This document shows, in pieces, positions 51,388 to 60,154 of a stretch of 64,000 bases of DNA. A program made the position numbers and the translations under genes. Numbering within the stretch: the stretch's first letter is position 1; each line of letters starts with the position of its first letter. Source of the DNA: JBBSOK01 sp965219125 (GTDB lineage Bacteria; Bacteroidota; Bacteroidia; Flavobacteriales; Flavobacteriaceae); contig CBDCMO010000001.1 in assembly GCA_965219125.1 (NCBI GenBank), forward strand, positions 1 through 64,000. Direction: 5' to 3'. The notes beneath the pieces are model-generated. The model ran no database searches, was not told where the DNA came from, and worked only from the letters and a program-made list of their open reading frames with translations.

Positions 51388-52251
51388 ATGAATTTTGTTT
51401 ACCAAAACGCTTTAGAAGAAAGTAACATTCACCTTACCGATTTTAAAACTACCAACAGTCTTGGCCTGTTGGCAGAGAAGCAGTTTTACAAAATCATTTG
51501 GGCAATGGAAGATGTGGATGGTTTTTTGATAGACGGCTGTACGCTCAAATTGGAAAAAGATGAGGTTGTTTTTTGTACGCCCTTAAACCACGTGCAGTTA
51601 CCAAAGCAACGGGATGGTATTTCGGCAATCATCTTTAACAGGGAATTTTATTGTATTCGTGATAATGACGAGGAAGTTTCCTGCAATGGCTTTCTATTTT
51701 ACGGCTCCTCCTTTCCGGTAATAATAAAGTTGAATACAAAGGAAATGGGCGACTTTGAATTGATTTACAACATCTTTCAGGAAGAATTTGAATATAGGGA
51801 CAAGTCGCAAGGCGAAATGCTGCGCGCTATGCTTAAAAGGCTTATCATTAAAAGTACGCGTGTGGCACTTAAAAAATATTATGAAGTTGAAATGCCAACA
51901 GAAAAGTATGACCTAATTCGGAAATACCATATCTTGGTTGAAAAGAACTTTAAACAAAAACACCACGTAAGCGATTATGCCGACCTGCTCTGTAAATCGC
52001 CAAAAACCTTGGCAAACGTCTTCAACAAATACGGCGGTGAAACTCCGTTACAAATTATAAATGAACGCATTTTATTGGAATCAAGAAGGTTATTGCTTTT
52101 TTCAAATATGACTTCTGAACAAATAGCATATCAATTAGGATTTAACGAACCAGGACACTTTTCAAAGTTCTTTAAAAAAAACACCAACCTCTCTCCTCTA
52201 AATTTCAAAAAAGAAACCCTTAAAGCGAAAGAAGGGAAAAATCTACAATAG
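51388..52251 (+). CDS. AraC-family transcriptional regulator
   Basis: 287 residues. The N-terminal part is cupin-like (DVDGFLIDGCTLKLEKDEVV, FNREFYCIRDNDEEV). The C-terminal double helix-turn-helix spans about 188-283: VSDYADLLCKSPKTLANVFN for the first, and SEQIAYQLGFNEPGHFSKFF with KKNTNLSPLNF for the second, the diagnostic AraC signature. It lies 166 bp upstream of the propeller lipoprotein and the DUF417 gene on the same strand, so it probably controls them. In E. coli the AraC-type RclR likewise controls rclC, the DUF417 homologue, in response to hypochlorous acid. That parallel is an inference. Confidence 0.9.
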   Translation: MNFVYQNALEESNIHLTDFKTTNSLGLLAEKQFYKIIWAMEDVDGFLIDGCTLKLEKDEVVFCTPLNHVQLPKQRDGISAIIFNREFYCIRDNDEEVSCNGFLFYGSSFPVIIKLNTKEMGDFELIYNIFQEEFEYRDKSQGEMLRAMLKRLIIKSTRVALKKYYEVEMPTEKYDLIRKYHILVEKNFKQKHHVSDYADLLCKSPKTLANVFNKYGGETPLQIINERILLESRRLLLFSNMTSEQIAYQLGFNEPGHFSKFFKKNTNLSPLNFKKETLKAKEGKNLQ

Positions 52252-52417
52252 TTAGGGAATTATCATCATTTCAGCTTCACAAAGCGGCATTTACCTTTGT
52301 TTAAAATAATTTGGGTGAATTGTGCTTGCTTCAATTTTAGGGTTTTGGAATAAATTCTATAAAATAAAATCTGCCCATTTGCCTACACCTAACAAGTAAA
52401 ACTTTAAAATATTATTT

Positions 52418-53791
52418 ATGAGAAATTTGATTAATCTACTATTCTGCGGAATAGTGATGGCATTTACAATAAGCTGTAATGATAATGATGACAATGGCGG
52501 CACAGGCGGCGATGATAACCCAATCGCAGGCTTTATTTATACAACAACCAACGGTGAAGGTATAAACCAAGTTGTGCGATTTACCAGAATGACGGATGGT
52601 AGCTTGAGCAATGAAACGGCCTATTCCACCAACAGTATGGGAGGCGCAAACGTTGCAGCCGGAGGCGATGCGCATGGAGATTATGACTTTCAGGGATCGG
52701 TTAAAATTATTGGTGATTATCTTTTAGCGGTAAACGCCGGTGGCAATGATGTTTCCGTATTTTCGTTAGACAGAACAAATGGCGACCTAACGTTCAAGGC
52801 AAATACACCTTCTGGGGGAAAGCGTCCAGTAAGTATTGCTGAAACTCCAATAGCAGGAAGCCCAAACCAATTTTGGCTTGTTGTTGGTAACCAATGGGAT
52901 AACCCAAATGTTCAGAAAGATGTACCAAATATTCAGCGATTTCCAAATGATGATTTTTTTGCCCAAGACCTTACACAACCAGACGCAAACGACGCCCTTA
53001 GAAATATTCAGTTATTTCGTTTTGACGCTTCAAATGGAAGCTTGACAGCAGTTAACCAATTAGATACGTATGTACGTGAAAACGGTGGACCTACATGTGT
53101 AAAGTTTTCAAATGACGGCAGCAAAATAGCAGTTAGTACTTGGGGTATTGCTCACTTTGGTACTCCAAACCCATTGTTGACAGAGCAACACGCCAGTAGA
53201 GTATATTTCTACGATTTTAACGCAGGACAAGTTTCAAATAAACGCTTCTTTGAAGAGCAAGGAATCGCAGGAACTATTGGTATTGATTTTGCGCCATCCA
53301 GCAATAACATATTGTACGCATCCAATTTTAATACTACGGTTGCAAAAACCAATAACAGTCTTACCGTGTTAACGGATAATGGAAGTACAATAAGCAAAAC
53401 AAACAACGCCACAACAGGTACGGAAACCGATTTAGACGAAGCTTGTTGGACGGCCATTAGCCCACTTGGGGATAGATTATATGTTGCCAGTTTTACGGGC
53501 AATGTAATTACTCCATTCTCATTGGATGGCAATGGAAATGTAACCGGCAAACTTCCTTTTGAAGCTCGTGGTGGCAACGCACCTGCAGGAGATTCAAAAG
53601 AGCTTTATATAACGTCCGACAATAAATATCTGTATAATACAGGAGCGTTACAATCATTCTCAATCAACATTTTTGATATAACCTCAAGTGGCGTAAATTA
53701 TAGGGAACAAGTGGTTTTGCAAACTACCCAAAGTGGTATTGGTACAGCTGGTAAGTTCGATTTTATGGGTTTAACAGGTTTTGATCTGTAA
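52418..53791 (+). CDS. Beta-propeller lipoprotein (lactonase-like)
   Basis: 457 residues. The signal peptide ends in a lipobox (FTISC, C20), and the acidic NDNDD just after the Cys is like the Bacteroidota signal for surface export. The body repeats propeller blades: GEGINQVVRFTRMTDGSLSN, LLAVNAGGNDVSVFSLDRTNG, LFRFDASNGSLTAVNQL, VKFSNDGSKIAVSTWG, DRLYVASFTGNVITPFSLDG and LYITSDNKYLYNTG. This matches the 7-bladed lactonase/3-carboxymuconate cyclase-like fold. Enzyme activity is not certain; many members only bind. It is followed by the DUF417 gene after 35 nt, so both probably form one operon. Confidence 0.85.
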   Translation: MRNLINLLFCGIVMAFTISCNDNDDNGGTGGDDNPIAGFIYTTTNGEGINQVVRFTRMTDGSLSNETAYSTNSMGGANVAAGGDAHGDYDFQGSVKIIGDYLLAVNAGGNDVSVFSLDRTNGDLTFKANTPSGGKRPVSIAETPIAGSPNQFWLVVGNQWDNPNVQKDVPNIQRFPNDDFFAQDLTQPDANDALRNIQLFRFDASNGSLTAVNQLDTYVRENGGPTCVKFSNDGSKIAVSTWGIAHFGTPNPLLTEQHASRVYFYDFNAGQVSNKRFFEEQGIAGTIGIDFAPSSNNILYASNFNTTVAKTNNSLTVLTDNGSTISKTNNATTGTETDLDEACWTAISPLGDRLYVASFTGNVITPFSLDGNGNVTGKLPFEARGGNAPAGDSKELYITSDNKYLYNTGALQSFSINIFDITSSGVNYREQVVLQTTQSGIGTAGKFDFMGLTGFDL

Positions 53792-53826
53792 TATAAATAG
53801 TAATCAACCAATCAAGTAATACAATC

Positions 53827-54315
53827 ATGGAACAGTCAACAGCAAGTAAATTTAAAAATAGCGGTGCTTTTATAATCCGTTATGGCTTGGTATTAATATT
53901 ATTATATGTGGGAGCACTGAAGTTTACCTCTTATGAAGCCGAAGGAATAAAACCATTAGTGGAAAACAGTTTTATAATGTCTTGGGGTTATAGCGTAATG
54001 AGTATATACTCTTTTTCTGCCCTTATTGGTGTTATTGAAATATTGTTGGCCGTTCTTATTGCAACACGTTCCATTAATCCAAAACTTTCAGGTTATGGTA
54101 GTTTGGGAGCTATTATCATGTTTGTAATTACACTATCGTTTATGTTTACAACACCGGGAGCTTGGCAGGAAGGTTATGGCTTTCCGTTTCCATCACCCAT
54201 GCCTGGACAATTTGTTTTTAAGGATATTTTGCTTTTAGGCGCGGCAATTTGGACAGCTGGAGAGGCCTTTATGGCATCAAATGTATTAACTAGAACACAA
54301 CAAAATTATGCATAG
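53827..54315 (+). CDS. DUF417 inner-membrane protein (YkgB/RclC family)
   Basis: 162 residues with four hydrophobic segments (IIRYGLVLILLYVGALKFT; YSFSALIGVIEILLAVLIAT; GAIIMFVITLSFMFTTPGAW; ILLLGAAIWTAGEAF). The motifs RYGLVLILLYVGALKFTSYE, EGIKPLVENS and FPFPSPMPGQFVFKDILLLG are those of DUF417. In E. coli, the member RclC takes part in resistance to reactive chlorine. With the AraC regulator and the propeller lipoprotein upstream this looks like a small stress-response operon. Confidence 0.88.
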   Translation: MEQSTASKFKNSGAFIIRYGLVLILLYVGALKFTSYEAEGIKPLVENSFIMSWGYSVMSIYSFSALIGVIEILLAVLIATRSINPKLSGYGSLGAIIMFVITLSFMFTTPGAWQEGYGFPFPSPMPGQFVFKDILLLGAAIWTAGEAFMASNVLTRTQQNYA

Positions 54316-54365
54316 TTAGTTTTCTCTTTTCGTTTTGAGAAATATAGTTTAGTCAATTAGACTCT

Positions 54366-54450
54366 AAAAACCCATTACGTATTTTTTTGATTTTCATAAG
54401 ATTATTGTTAGAAGATAATTTGAGAATCATAATACTGAAATGGGTTTTTT
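54366..54450 (+). terminator. Terminator after the DUF417 gene
   Basis: AAAAACCCATT pairs with AATGGGTTTTT across a long loop of about 60 nt, followed by further Ts. It lies 51 bp past the stop. Confidence 0.55.
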
Positions 54451-54580
54451 TGTTTGAAGTGGAGTTTCAAAAATATACATCCACTTTAATAACTTTATGA
54501 TTAGGATTGAGAAAAAGGAAAGGAATGTGCTACTAAGAAGTTTATAATAAACTAATTATTGCAACTTAAAATATTTTCCA

Positions 54581-54611
54581 AAAAAAAGGCTTCCATATTT
54601 GGAAGCCTTTT
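54581..54611. terminator. Bidirectional terminator at the end of the T6SS operon
   Basis: GGCTTCC and GGAAGCC flank a 6-nt loop at 54588-54607. On the minus strand T7 follows, on the plus strand T4. It ends the leftward clpV-tssB-tssC transcript, 22 bp after the tssC stop. Confidence 0.88.
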
Positions 54612-54632
54612 GCTTTATGCAATTGCAAAATA

Positions 54633-55991
54633 CTATTTCTGTTGTTCATATTCTGCATCCCAATCATTGCCATCATCGCCTTTTTGGCCGTCAAGCTTAA
54701 TTAGGAAGTTTTTAGCAGGGAAATAAGGTTTCATATGTATATCAAGATAAACCCTATCTTTTTGGTTGGGATCTTGCTCAAAACGTTTAATTGAGAAGTC
54801 TTCAATTAACTTGTCCGGACCAGTAATGTTATCAAGGAATTTAACAATCTGTCCCATTAATTCTTTTCGTGTTCGTGCATTAAAGTTTTCAAAAGCTCTT
54901 CGGTTTAAGAAGTCCATTAAAACTTTGGTAACATAATCAAAAACACGCACTACAGAATAAGTTTGTAATCCAAGGTTGTCGCCATTAAACAAAGTTTTGG
55001 CAGAAAACGCCATTACTTTACCATATTCATTAACCATTGGCACCAATCCCATTTTTTCAAGACTGGCAATCTCACTTTTCTTAAGGTCAAAGCGGACGCC
55101 GCTTATCTCATTAATACCACCAAACTTTTTACCTGCAGTAACTTGAGACATTAATGTTCTATAAATTTTACCTGCCAATGCTCCTGCTGGTGGTACATAA
55201 AGGTCATCTTCTTCACCAACTTCATCTTCTTTACCGCGACCAACCAACCAATTACACGTCATGATAACATTGGAACGATGGTTTTCGCCTCCTGTAAGAT
55301 TGGCTGCTTCAAACATTTCCATAACATCATCCGGTTCGTCTAAATGTTCAAAATCTGTAACCAGCATTACTTTATTCTCGTAAGCAATCTTTGCCCATTT
55401 TTCAACAACTGCATTGCCACCCAAATATCCGGGAATAACCATTAAACCATAGTTGTCTCGTAAGTCTAAACGGTCATAACTATTTTTAAGTTCATCTGCA
55501 ATGGCATCAGTAAAACGGGTATTATCCAAATCTTTAATTTGCTCAAGATCTGCATTTACAATTGTAATATTTTTAATTTTATCTGATTCTGTGTTTTTAT
55601 AGAACAACGCCATTGAACGGTACGAACGTTCAAGATCGCGTGTTTCCTTGATTGCTCTACCAACATTTTCCTTTAACGTTTTGTCTGCCGAATGTGATTT
55701 CTTGTCAGAATTCTCTATCATCTCCGTTATATCGCTAGATTCAGCTAGAATGGATTTCCAAATCTCAAGGGTTTTCTTGACTTTTTTTCGTTCTTTCGCT
55801 TTTGCGGCTTCACTAAGAAAGATCTTTTTTCTGGCCTTTCGTTCCGGGTTCATATTTTGAACACCATCTATCGTTGCTTCAAGAAGATCAAACCCGCCAT
55901 ATTTTGCTAGAGTTTCGCTACTTTTTTCAAGTTGTTTGGCAGGATTTTGTGAACTGGTCTGCTGTTGCTGTTGTTTTTCTACTTTCGCCAT
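54633..55991 (-). CDS. tssC: T6SSiii sheath large subunit TssC (DUF5458)
   Basis: 452 residues. The N-terminus is Gln/Lys-rich; the core reads FTDAIADELKNSYDRLDLRD, LMVIPGYLGGNAVVEKWAKI, YVPPAGALAGKIYRTLMSQV, GKKFGGINEISGVRFDLKKS, VFDYVTKVLMDFLNRRAFEN and terminal VYLDIHMKPYFPAKNFLIKL. This is the Bacteroidota-type TssC family. TssC with TssB polymerises into the contractile sheath around the Hcp tube. It starts 2 nt after the tssB stop, so expression is coupled and stoichiometric. It lies last in the operon, before a strong terminator. Confidence 0.92.
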   Translation of the reverse strand: MAKVEKQQQQQTSSQNPAKQLEKSSETLAKYGGFDLLEATIDGVQNMNPERKARKKIFLSEAAKAKERKKVKKTLEIWKSILAESSDITEMIENSDKKSHSADKTLKENVGRAIKETRDLERSYRSMALFYKNTESDKIKNITIVNADLEQIKDLDNTRFTDAIADELKNSYDRLDLRDNYGLMVIPGYLGGNAVVEKWAKIAYENKVMLVTDFEHLDEPDDVMEMFEAANLTGGENHRSNVIMTCNWLVGRGKEDEVGEEDDLYVPPAGALAGKIYRTLMSQVTAGKKFGGINEISGVRFDLKKSEIASLEKMGLVPMVNEYGKVMAFSAKTLFNGDNLGLQTYSVVRVFDYVTKVLMDFLNRRAFENFNARTRKELMGQIVKFLDNITGPDKLIEDFSIKRFEQDPNQKDRVYLDIHMKPYFPAKNFLIKLDGQKGDDGNDWDAEYEQQK

Positions 55992-55993
55992 AA

Positions 55994-56446
55994 TTATTTG
56001 CTTTGTTCCAGTTCTGAAATTAATGATTGTAAACTATCCAACAGCGCTTGTTTTGCTTCAGGATCGGTTAATGCCGCACGTAAAATTTTATTGGTTTTTA
56101 ATTGCTTCACAATCTTTACGTATTGTTCCTTTTCAGTATCTAGGTCTTTTAAAAAATCACTTTGATTGATAATTCCATTTTTACCAAAATCGCCCAAATG
56201 TGAAAAACGTAGTTTTTCTTTTTGAATGACGCCATCTTCCGTGCTAAATTCCATATCTACATTTGGTTTATAATGGTCAAAAACTTCTTCTACAGTTTTC
56301 AATCCTTTAACCATTTCGGCTTTTACGGGTTGGTTATGGGTTAATTTTTCTACCAACAAGGTTTTATTTTGCGGTATTTCTTGAAGGGCTTCGTTGGCAT
56401 CTAGTTTAACCTCAGTACCACCAATGCCATAAGATTTATCCATCAT
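55994..56446 (-). CDS. tssB: T6SSiii sheath small subunit TssB
   Basis: 150 residues, the usual size. The segment YGIGGTEVKLDANEALQEIP, the KGLKTVEEVFDHYKPNVDME motif, then KLRFSHLGDFGKNGIINQSD and the C-terminal helix DPEAKQALLDSLQSLISELE are those of Bacteroidota TssB. It forms heterodimers with TssC in the sheath. It starts at the ATG 56446 (a second ATG follows at once). clpV lies 52 bp upstream and tssC 2 nt downstream. Confidence 0.9.
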   Translation of the reverse strand: MMDKSYGIGGTEVKLDANEALQEIPQNKTLLVEKLTHNQPVKAEMVKGLKTVEEVFDHYKPNVDMEFSTEDGVIQKEKLRFSHLGDFGKNGIINQSDFLKDLDTEKEQYVKIVKQLKTNKILRAALTDPEAKQALLDSLQSLISELEQSK

Positions 56447-56498
56447 AATTTTCAGATTTTTTTATTATTAAATAAATATAGGGAATTTTATTATAAAG

Positions 56499-58988
56499 TT
56501 AGGTAGTAATGCCCCATTTTAAGTTGTTATCATCAAGTGTTACAAAAACTTTGTTGCCTTTTCCAATTTTACCTGTAATCAGCATACGCGATAGTGGACC
56601 TCTTAATTCTGTTCTAATTACACCACGTAAAGGTCTTGCGCCGTATTGAGGTGTAAAACCTTTATTGGCAAGATATTCATAGACTTCGTCAGACAATGTT
56701 AATGTAATTTCTTGTTTATCAAGCGCTTTCAACAAATCTTTTAATTGAATCTTGAAAATCTTGACTATATTTTCTTGGGTAATTGGGGAGAAGGGAACAA
56801 TTTCGGTTAATCTGCCCAAAAATTCTGGTCTAAAATGACCGCCCATCATTTCCATTAAATCTGTGGATTCTGGTATTATTCCTTTTTCGAATGAAGAAAC
56901 AACGTGCTTACTACCCACGTTTGATGTAAAAAGAACAACAGCATTTGAGAAATCGCCCGTTTTCCCCAAGCGATCGTGCAATTTACCTTCATCCAAAATT
57001 TGGAGAAATATATCAAAAACCGAAGGATGCGCTTTTTCAATTTCGTCAAAAAGCACGATAGAGTAGGGCTTCTGCCTAATTTTATTTACCAATAATCCAC
57101 CTTCCTCATAACCCACATAACCTGGAGGCGCACCGTACAAGAGTGCTGCGGAATGTTCTTCTTTAAATTCAGACATATCAAATCTGATAATTGAATCTTC
57201 CGTTTGAAATAGGAATTCTGCCAACGCTTTCGCAAGTTCCGTTTTACCTGTTCCCGTTGGTCCCGTAAAAAAGAATGATCCAATTGGCAAACCCGGCTTG
57301 CTTAAGCCTGAACGTGATTCTAAAATAGCTGCCGTAATTGTTTTTACAGCGTGGTCTTGCCCCACAACTCTTTTCTTTAAATGTTCTTCCATTGAAAGAA
57401 GTCGCTCTTTTTCATCTGCTAAAAGGTCTCCAACCGGGATTCCTGTTTTGTTACTTATGGTTGCGGTTACATCTTTGGTGCTAATTGTATTTTTTTCAAC
57501 TTCTGCTTCAGCAAGTAGAATGTCAAGTATTTTTTCTAATTTAAGGGAAGTAGTTTTTGATTCGGCATTTATATCAAATAAGGGATGATCTTCTTCTTTC
57601 AAAGCGGCAAAAAGCAAGTAGCTTACGCGGCTTGCCAAACTATTATAAAACCACTGTAGCTCTTCCATTTTTTTTGCCTCAGAAAAATCATCGTGTTCGT
57701 TTATGGCTTTTAATTCTTCCCGCAATGTCACAATAACTGGCGATGAGGTTTCCATCATATATCTGCCGGCAGACATTGTCCTGTCTATTAAATCTATAGC
57801 CGCATCTGGTAGACTTCGCTCTTTATTAAATCTTTTTGAGAGTTTTATAGCTTCGTGAATAGTTGGTGTTTCAATAGTTAGATTATGATGGTTTGTATAA
57901 TTTTCGATGATGTAATCTATCATTCTTGCCGTTGTCTGCTCACTTGGTTCTTCAAGACTAATTACTTCAAACCTTCTTGAAAGTGTATCGTCGCTCTCCA
58001 CATTTTTACGGAATGCATCAGTAGTCATACTGGCAATAATGGTAATATCGCCTTTTGCCAATTCAGACTTTAAAATATTTACCAATCCTTTATGTTGGCT
58101 ATTTTTATCTAAAAGATTATCGAGTTCGTCAATTAATAAAACTGGTTTGGTAAATTGTTTTATCGAACTTATTATTTTTTTGAATCTATCTTCAATCTCT
58201 CCATTGTAACTAGCACCCGAAATAAGTTCAATAAATTCCAACTCATAAATTTGTGCATCTTTAAGCGATTCCTGCACACTTCCATTAGTTACGGCATTTG
58301 TAAAACCATCCAAAAGTGCAGATTTACCAACGCCAGGTTCACCGGTAATTAAAACGTTCGGTTTGGAATGCCTACCTAAAATTTCGATAATCATTTTTAT
58401 TTCGGCATCTCTCCCATAAACTTTTGAAAGTTCGTGATTTCTCGCATGTATAGATTTATCGGTACAATATTTTGCAAGCACATCCAAATTTGCACCGTTA
58501 TTTTCAGGTTTTGATGTATTTGGGTTTGTACCGTTGAACGAAGTATTCTGTGCGTTTCCTGAAAATTGAGCCAATAAATCTTCTCTTTTTAAAGGTAAGG
58601 TCTTTAACTGTTCGTATGTAAAACCAACACCTGGCGTGCAGATAGCTATTAGTAAACTAGTAGGTGTAATATCATCCAAGCCTAATTTCAGCTTTACCAT
58701 ATCGGCCTCATTGAAAATTGCCTCAATTGTTTCGTCGCCTTGTAATTGATCCGGCACTTTCCCGGAACGGGGAAGACTTTCCATTCGCACGTCTGCCCAT
58801 TCTTCAATGTAATAAATGTCATCGCTCACCTTTTCAATCAAATCGCGAAGGCCAATATCCTTATGTAATAGCGCTCTCAATAAATGTGAAGCATTATATT
58901 TTTCGGCGTGGTAACCTTTTGCATTAGCCTCGGCAATATGCAAGAGCTCTTGTGTTGCGTTGGAGAGGGGATAGGTAAGTTGGTGCAT
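56499..58988 (-). CDS. clpV: T6SS sheath-recycling ATPase ClpV (TssH)
   Basis: 829 residues. The N-terminal Clp repeat-like domain covers about 1-150, and a flexible Asn/Thr-rich linker lies at about 144-168. AAA+ domain 1 has Walker A GEPGVGKS at 216-223 and Walker B VLLIDELDNLL. AAA+ domain 2 has GPTGTGKT at about 575-582, IVLFDEIEKAHPSVF, FTSNVGSKH and YGARPLRGVIRTELRGPLSR. A middle coiled coil lies between. ClpV disassembles the contracted TssB/TssC sheath. Direct linkage to tssB and tssC supports this over ClpB, which would have a longer middle domain and usually stands elsewhere. Confidence 0.93.
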   Translation of the reverse strand: MHQLTYPLSNATQELLHIAEANAKGYHAEKYNASHLLRALLHKDIGLRDLIEKVSDDIYYIEEWADVRMESLPRSGKVPDQLQGDETIEAIFNEADMVKLKLGLDDITPTSLLIAICTPGVGFTYEQLKTLPLKREDLLAQFSGNAQNTSFNGTNPNTSKPENNGANLDVLAKYCTDKSIHARNHELSKVYGRDAEIKMIIEILGRHSKPNVLITGEPGVGKSALLDGFTNAVTNGSVQESLKDAQIYELEFIELISGASYNGEIEDRFKKIISSIKQFTKPVLLIDELDNLLDKNSQHKGLVNILKSELAKGDITIIASMTTDAFRKNVESDDTLSRRFEVISLEEPSEQTTARMIDYIIENYTNHHNLTIETPTIHEAIKLSKRFNKERSLPDAAIDLIDRTMSAGRYMMETSSPVIVTLREELKAINEHDDFSEAKKMEELQWFYNSLASRVSYLLFAALKEEDHPLFDINAESKTTSLKLEKILDILLAEAEVEKNTISTKDVTATISNKTGIPVGDLLADEKERLLSMEEHLKKRVVGQDHAVKTITAAILESRSGLSKPGLPIGSFFFTGPTGTGKTELAKALAEFLFQTEDSIIRFDMSEFKEEHSAALLYGAPPGYVGYEEGGLLVNKIRQKPYSIVLFDEIEKAHPSVFDIFLQILDEGKLHDRLGKTGDFSNAVVLFTSNVGSKHVVSSFEKGIIPESTDLMEMMGGHFRPEFLGRLTEIVPFSPITQENIVKIFKIQLKDLLKALDKQEITLTLSDEVYEYLANKGFTPQYGARPLRGVIRTELRGPLSRMLITGKIGKGNKVFVTLDDNNLKWGITT

Positions 58989-59247
58989 AATCGGGATGCT
59001 TGGTTGAATCAGATTCTAAAACTAAACTTTTTTAGAAAACTACGGGTTATTACGGAGGTAAAGATTTTGTTAAAATAATGATTTTGAAGAAGTTTTTGTT
59101 TTGATAGTTTCGAATTATTGTTTCTCTAATCAATATTTTTTTCAATTAATGCTTATATATTACTTATCTTATAAGTAAGCTCTTTTTTCAAATTTAAAAT
59201 TTTTATTCAAATCGTGTTTTTTTACTCTTTCCCAAAACTTGCTTAAT
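58989..59247. other. Intergenic region upstream of clpV
   Basis: About 260 bp of A/T-rich DNA between the clpV start and the end of the next leftward gene. It should contain the clpV operon promoter. I see no clear TTG/TAnnTTTG pair that I would defend. Confidence 0.4.
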
Positions 59248-59601
59248 TTACTTTTTATCTTTAAAATCATCCGTCCACTTTGACAATTCTGCCGAATTAA
59301 ACGCATAAAAAATGGAACTGGAAATAAGTAAAACGAACCAAATAAAAATTAATTTTACTCCAGAAACGCCGCAGAACAATAATATAATAGAAACAACAAA
59401 ACCTAAAAGCCAAGTGATAATCAAGATACTTAAAACAATTAGTAAGAGTTTTGTTTTAAATTTTTTAAAAGGTATTAAAGCGGAAAGTAATGTAAGCAAA
59501 AGCATAAGTAATGGTACTCCAAAAGCTGCCCACATCACCACAAAAATTGGTTCATTATTTACTTTTTTTAAAAGCTCAAAATATTCAAAACTGAACTCCA
59601 T
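59248..59601 (-). CDS. Small three-helix membrane protein
   Basis: 117 residues from ATG 59601; an upstream extension exists in frame but has no signal character. Three hydrophobic segments: VMWAAFGVPLLMLLLTLLSA, LLLIVLSILIITWLLGFVVS and GVKLIFIWFVLLISSSIFYA. A charged end follows. It overlaps the lemA stop by 17 nt, so it is co-translated with lemA. The family is unknown. With lemA and the GIDE protein it forms a membrane gene group. Confidence 0.7.
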   Translation of the reverse strand: MEFSFEYFELLKKVNNEPIFVVMWAAFGVPLLMLLLTLLSALIPFKKFKTKLLLIVLSILIITWLLGFVVSIILLFCGVSGVKLIFIWFVLLISSSIFYAFNSAELSKWTDDFKDKK

Positions 59602-60145
59602 TGTATTTTTTTTCTTGTTCGGAAATATGAAGCAATGTTTTTTCTCTATAGCCAATTGGGCTTGCAATCAAGACATTCGGAAACTCTTTTATGCCAATAT
59701 TATACATTGTAACACTTTCATTAAAAAATTCTCTTCGGTCTGCAATGTGGTCTTCAAGTTCTGAAACCCTTGTCTGTAATGCTAAAAAGGAATTATTTGC
59801 TTTTAAATCTGGATAATTTTCTGCAATAGCAAAAATTTTTGTCATAGCAGTTTTTAATTCATTGTACTTTTCAATTTTATCATTAGGATTTTGGGCATTT
59901 AAAAATTGTGTTCTAAGTTCAGTGAGCTTCTGCAATGTTTCATTTTCGTACGTTGCATACTGTTTTACAGTGGTTATAAGATTAGGGATTTCATCTGCAC
60001 GTTGTTTTAAAAGCACATCGATATTTGCAAAGGCTTTGTCAACATTAAACTTTAGCATTACCAATCTATTATAAACGCGAATTATTACGCCTATAAAACC
60101 CAATAAGAGTATTATAATAATTGCAATTGCGATAAGTTTTTCCAT
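59585..60145 (-). CDS. lemA: LemA family membrane protein
   Basis: 186 residues. One N-terminal transmembrane helix (LIAIAIIIILLLGFIGVIIR) is followed by the LemA helical domain: VYNRLVMLKFNVDKAFANID, LLKQRADEIPNLITTVKQYA, YENETLQKLTELR, AIAENYPDLKANNSFLALQ and EDHIADRREFFNESVTMYN. The VDKAFANIDVLLKQRxDxIPNL block is diagnostic. The function in bacteria is unclear; LemA proteins are linked to membrane-stress genes. Its start lies 9 nt downstream of the GIDE gene end on the minus strand, in the same operon. Confidence 0.92.
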   Translation of the reverse strand: MEKLIAIAIIIILLLGFIGVIIRVYNRLVMLKFNVDKAFANIDVLLKQRADEIPNLITTVKQYATYENETLQKLTELRTQFLNAQNPNDKIEKYNELKTAMTKIFAIAENYPDLKANNSFLALQTRVSELEDHIADRREFFNESVTMYNIGIKEFPNVLIASPIGYREKTLLHISEQEKKYNGVQF

Positions 60146-60154
60146 ATTTATATT

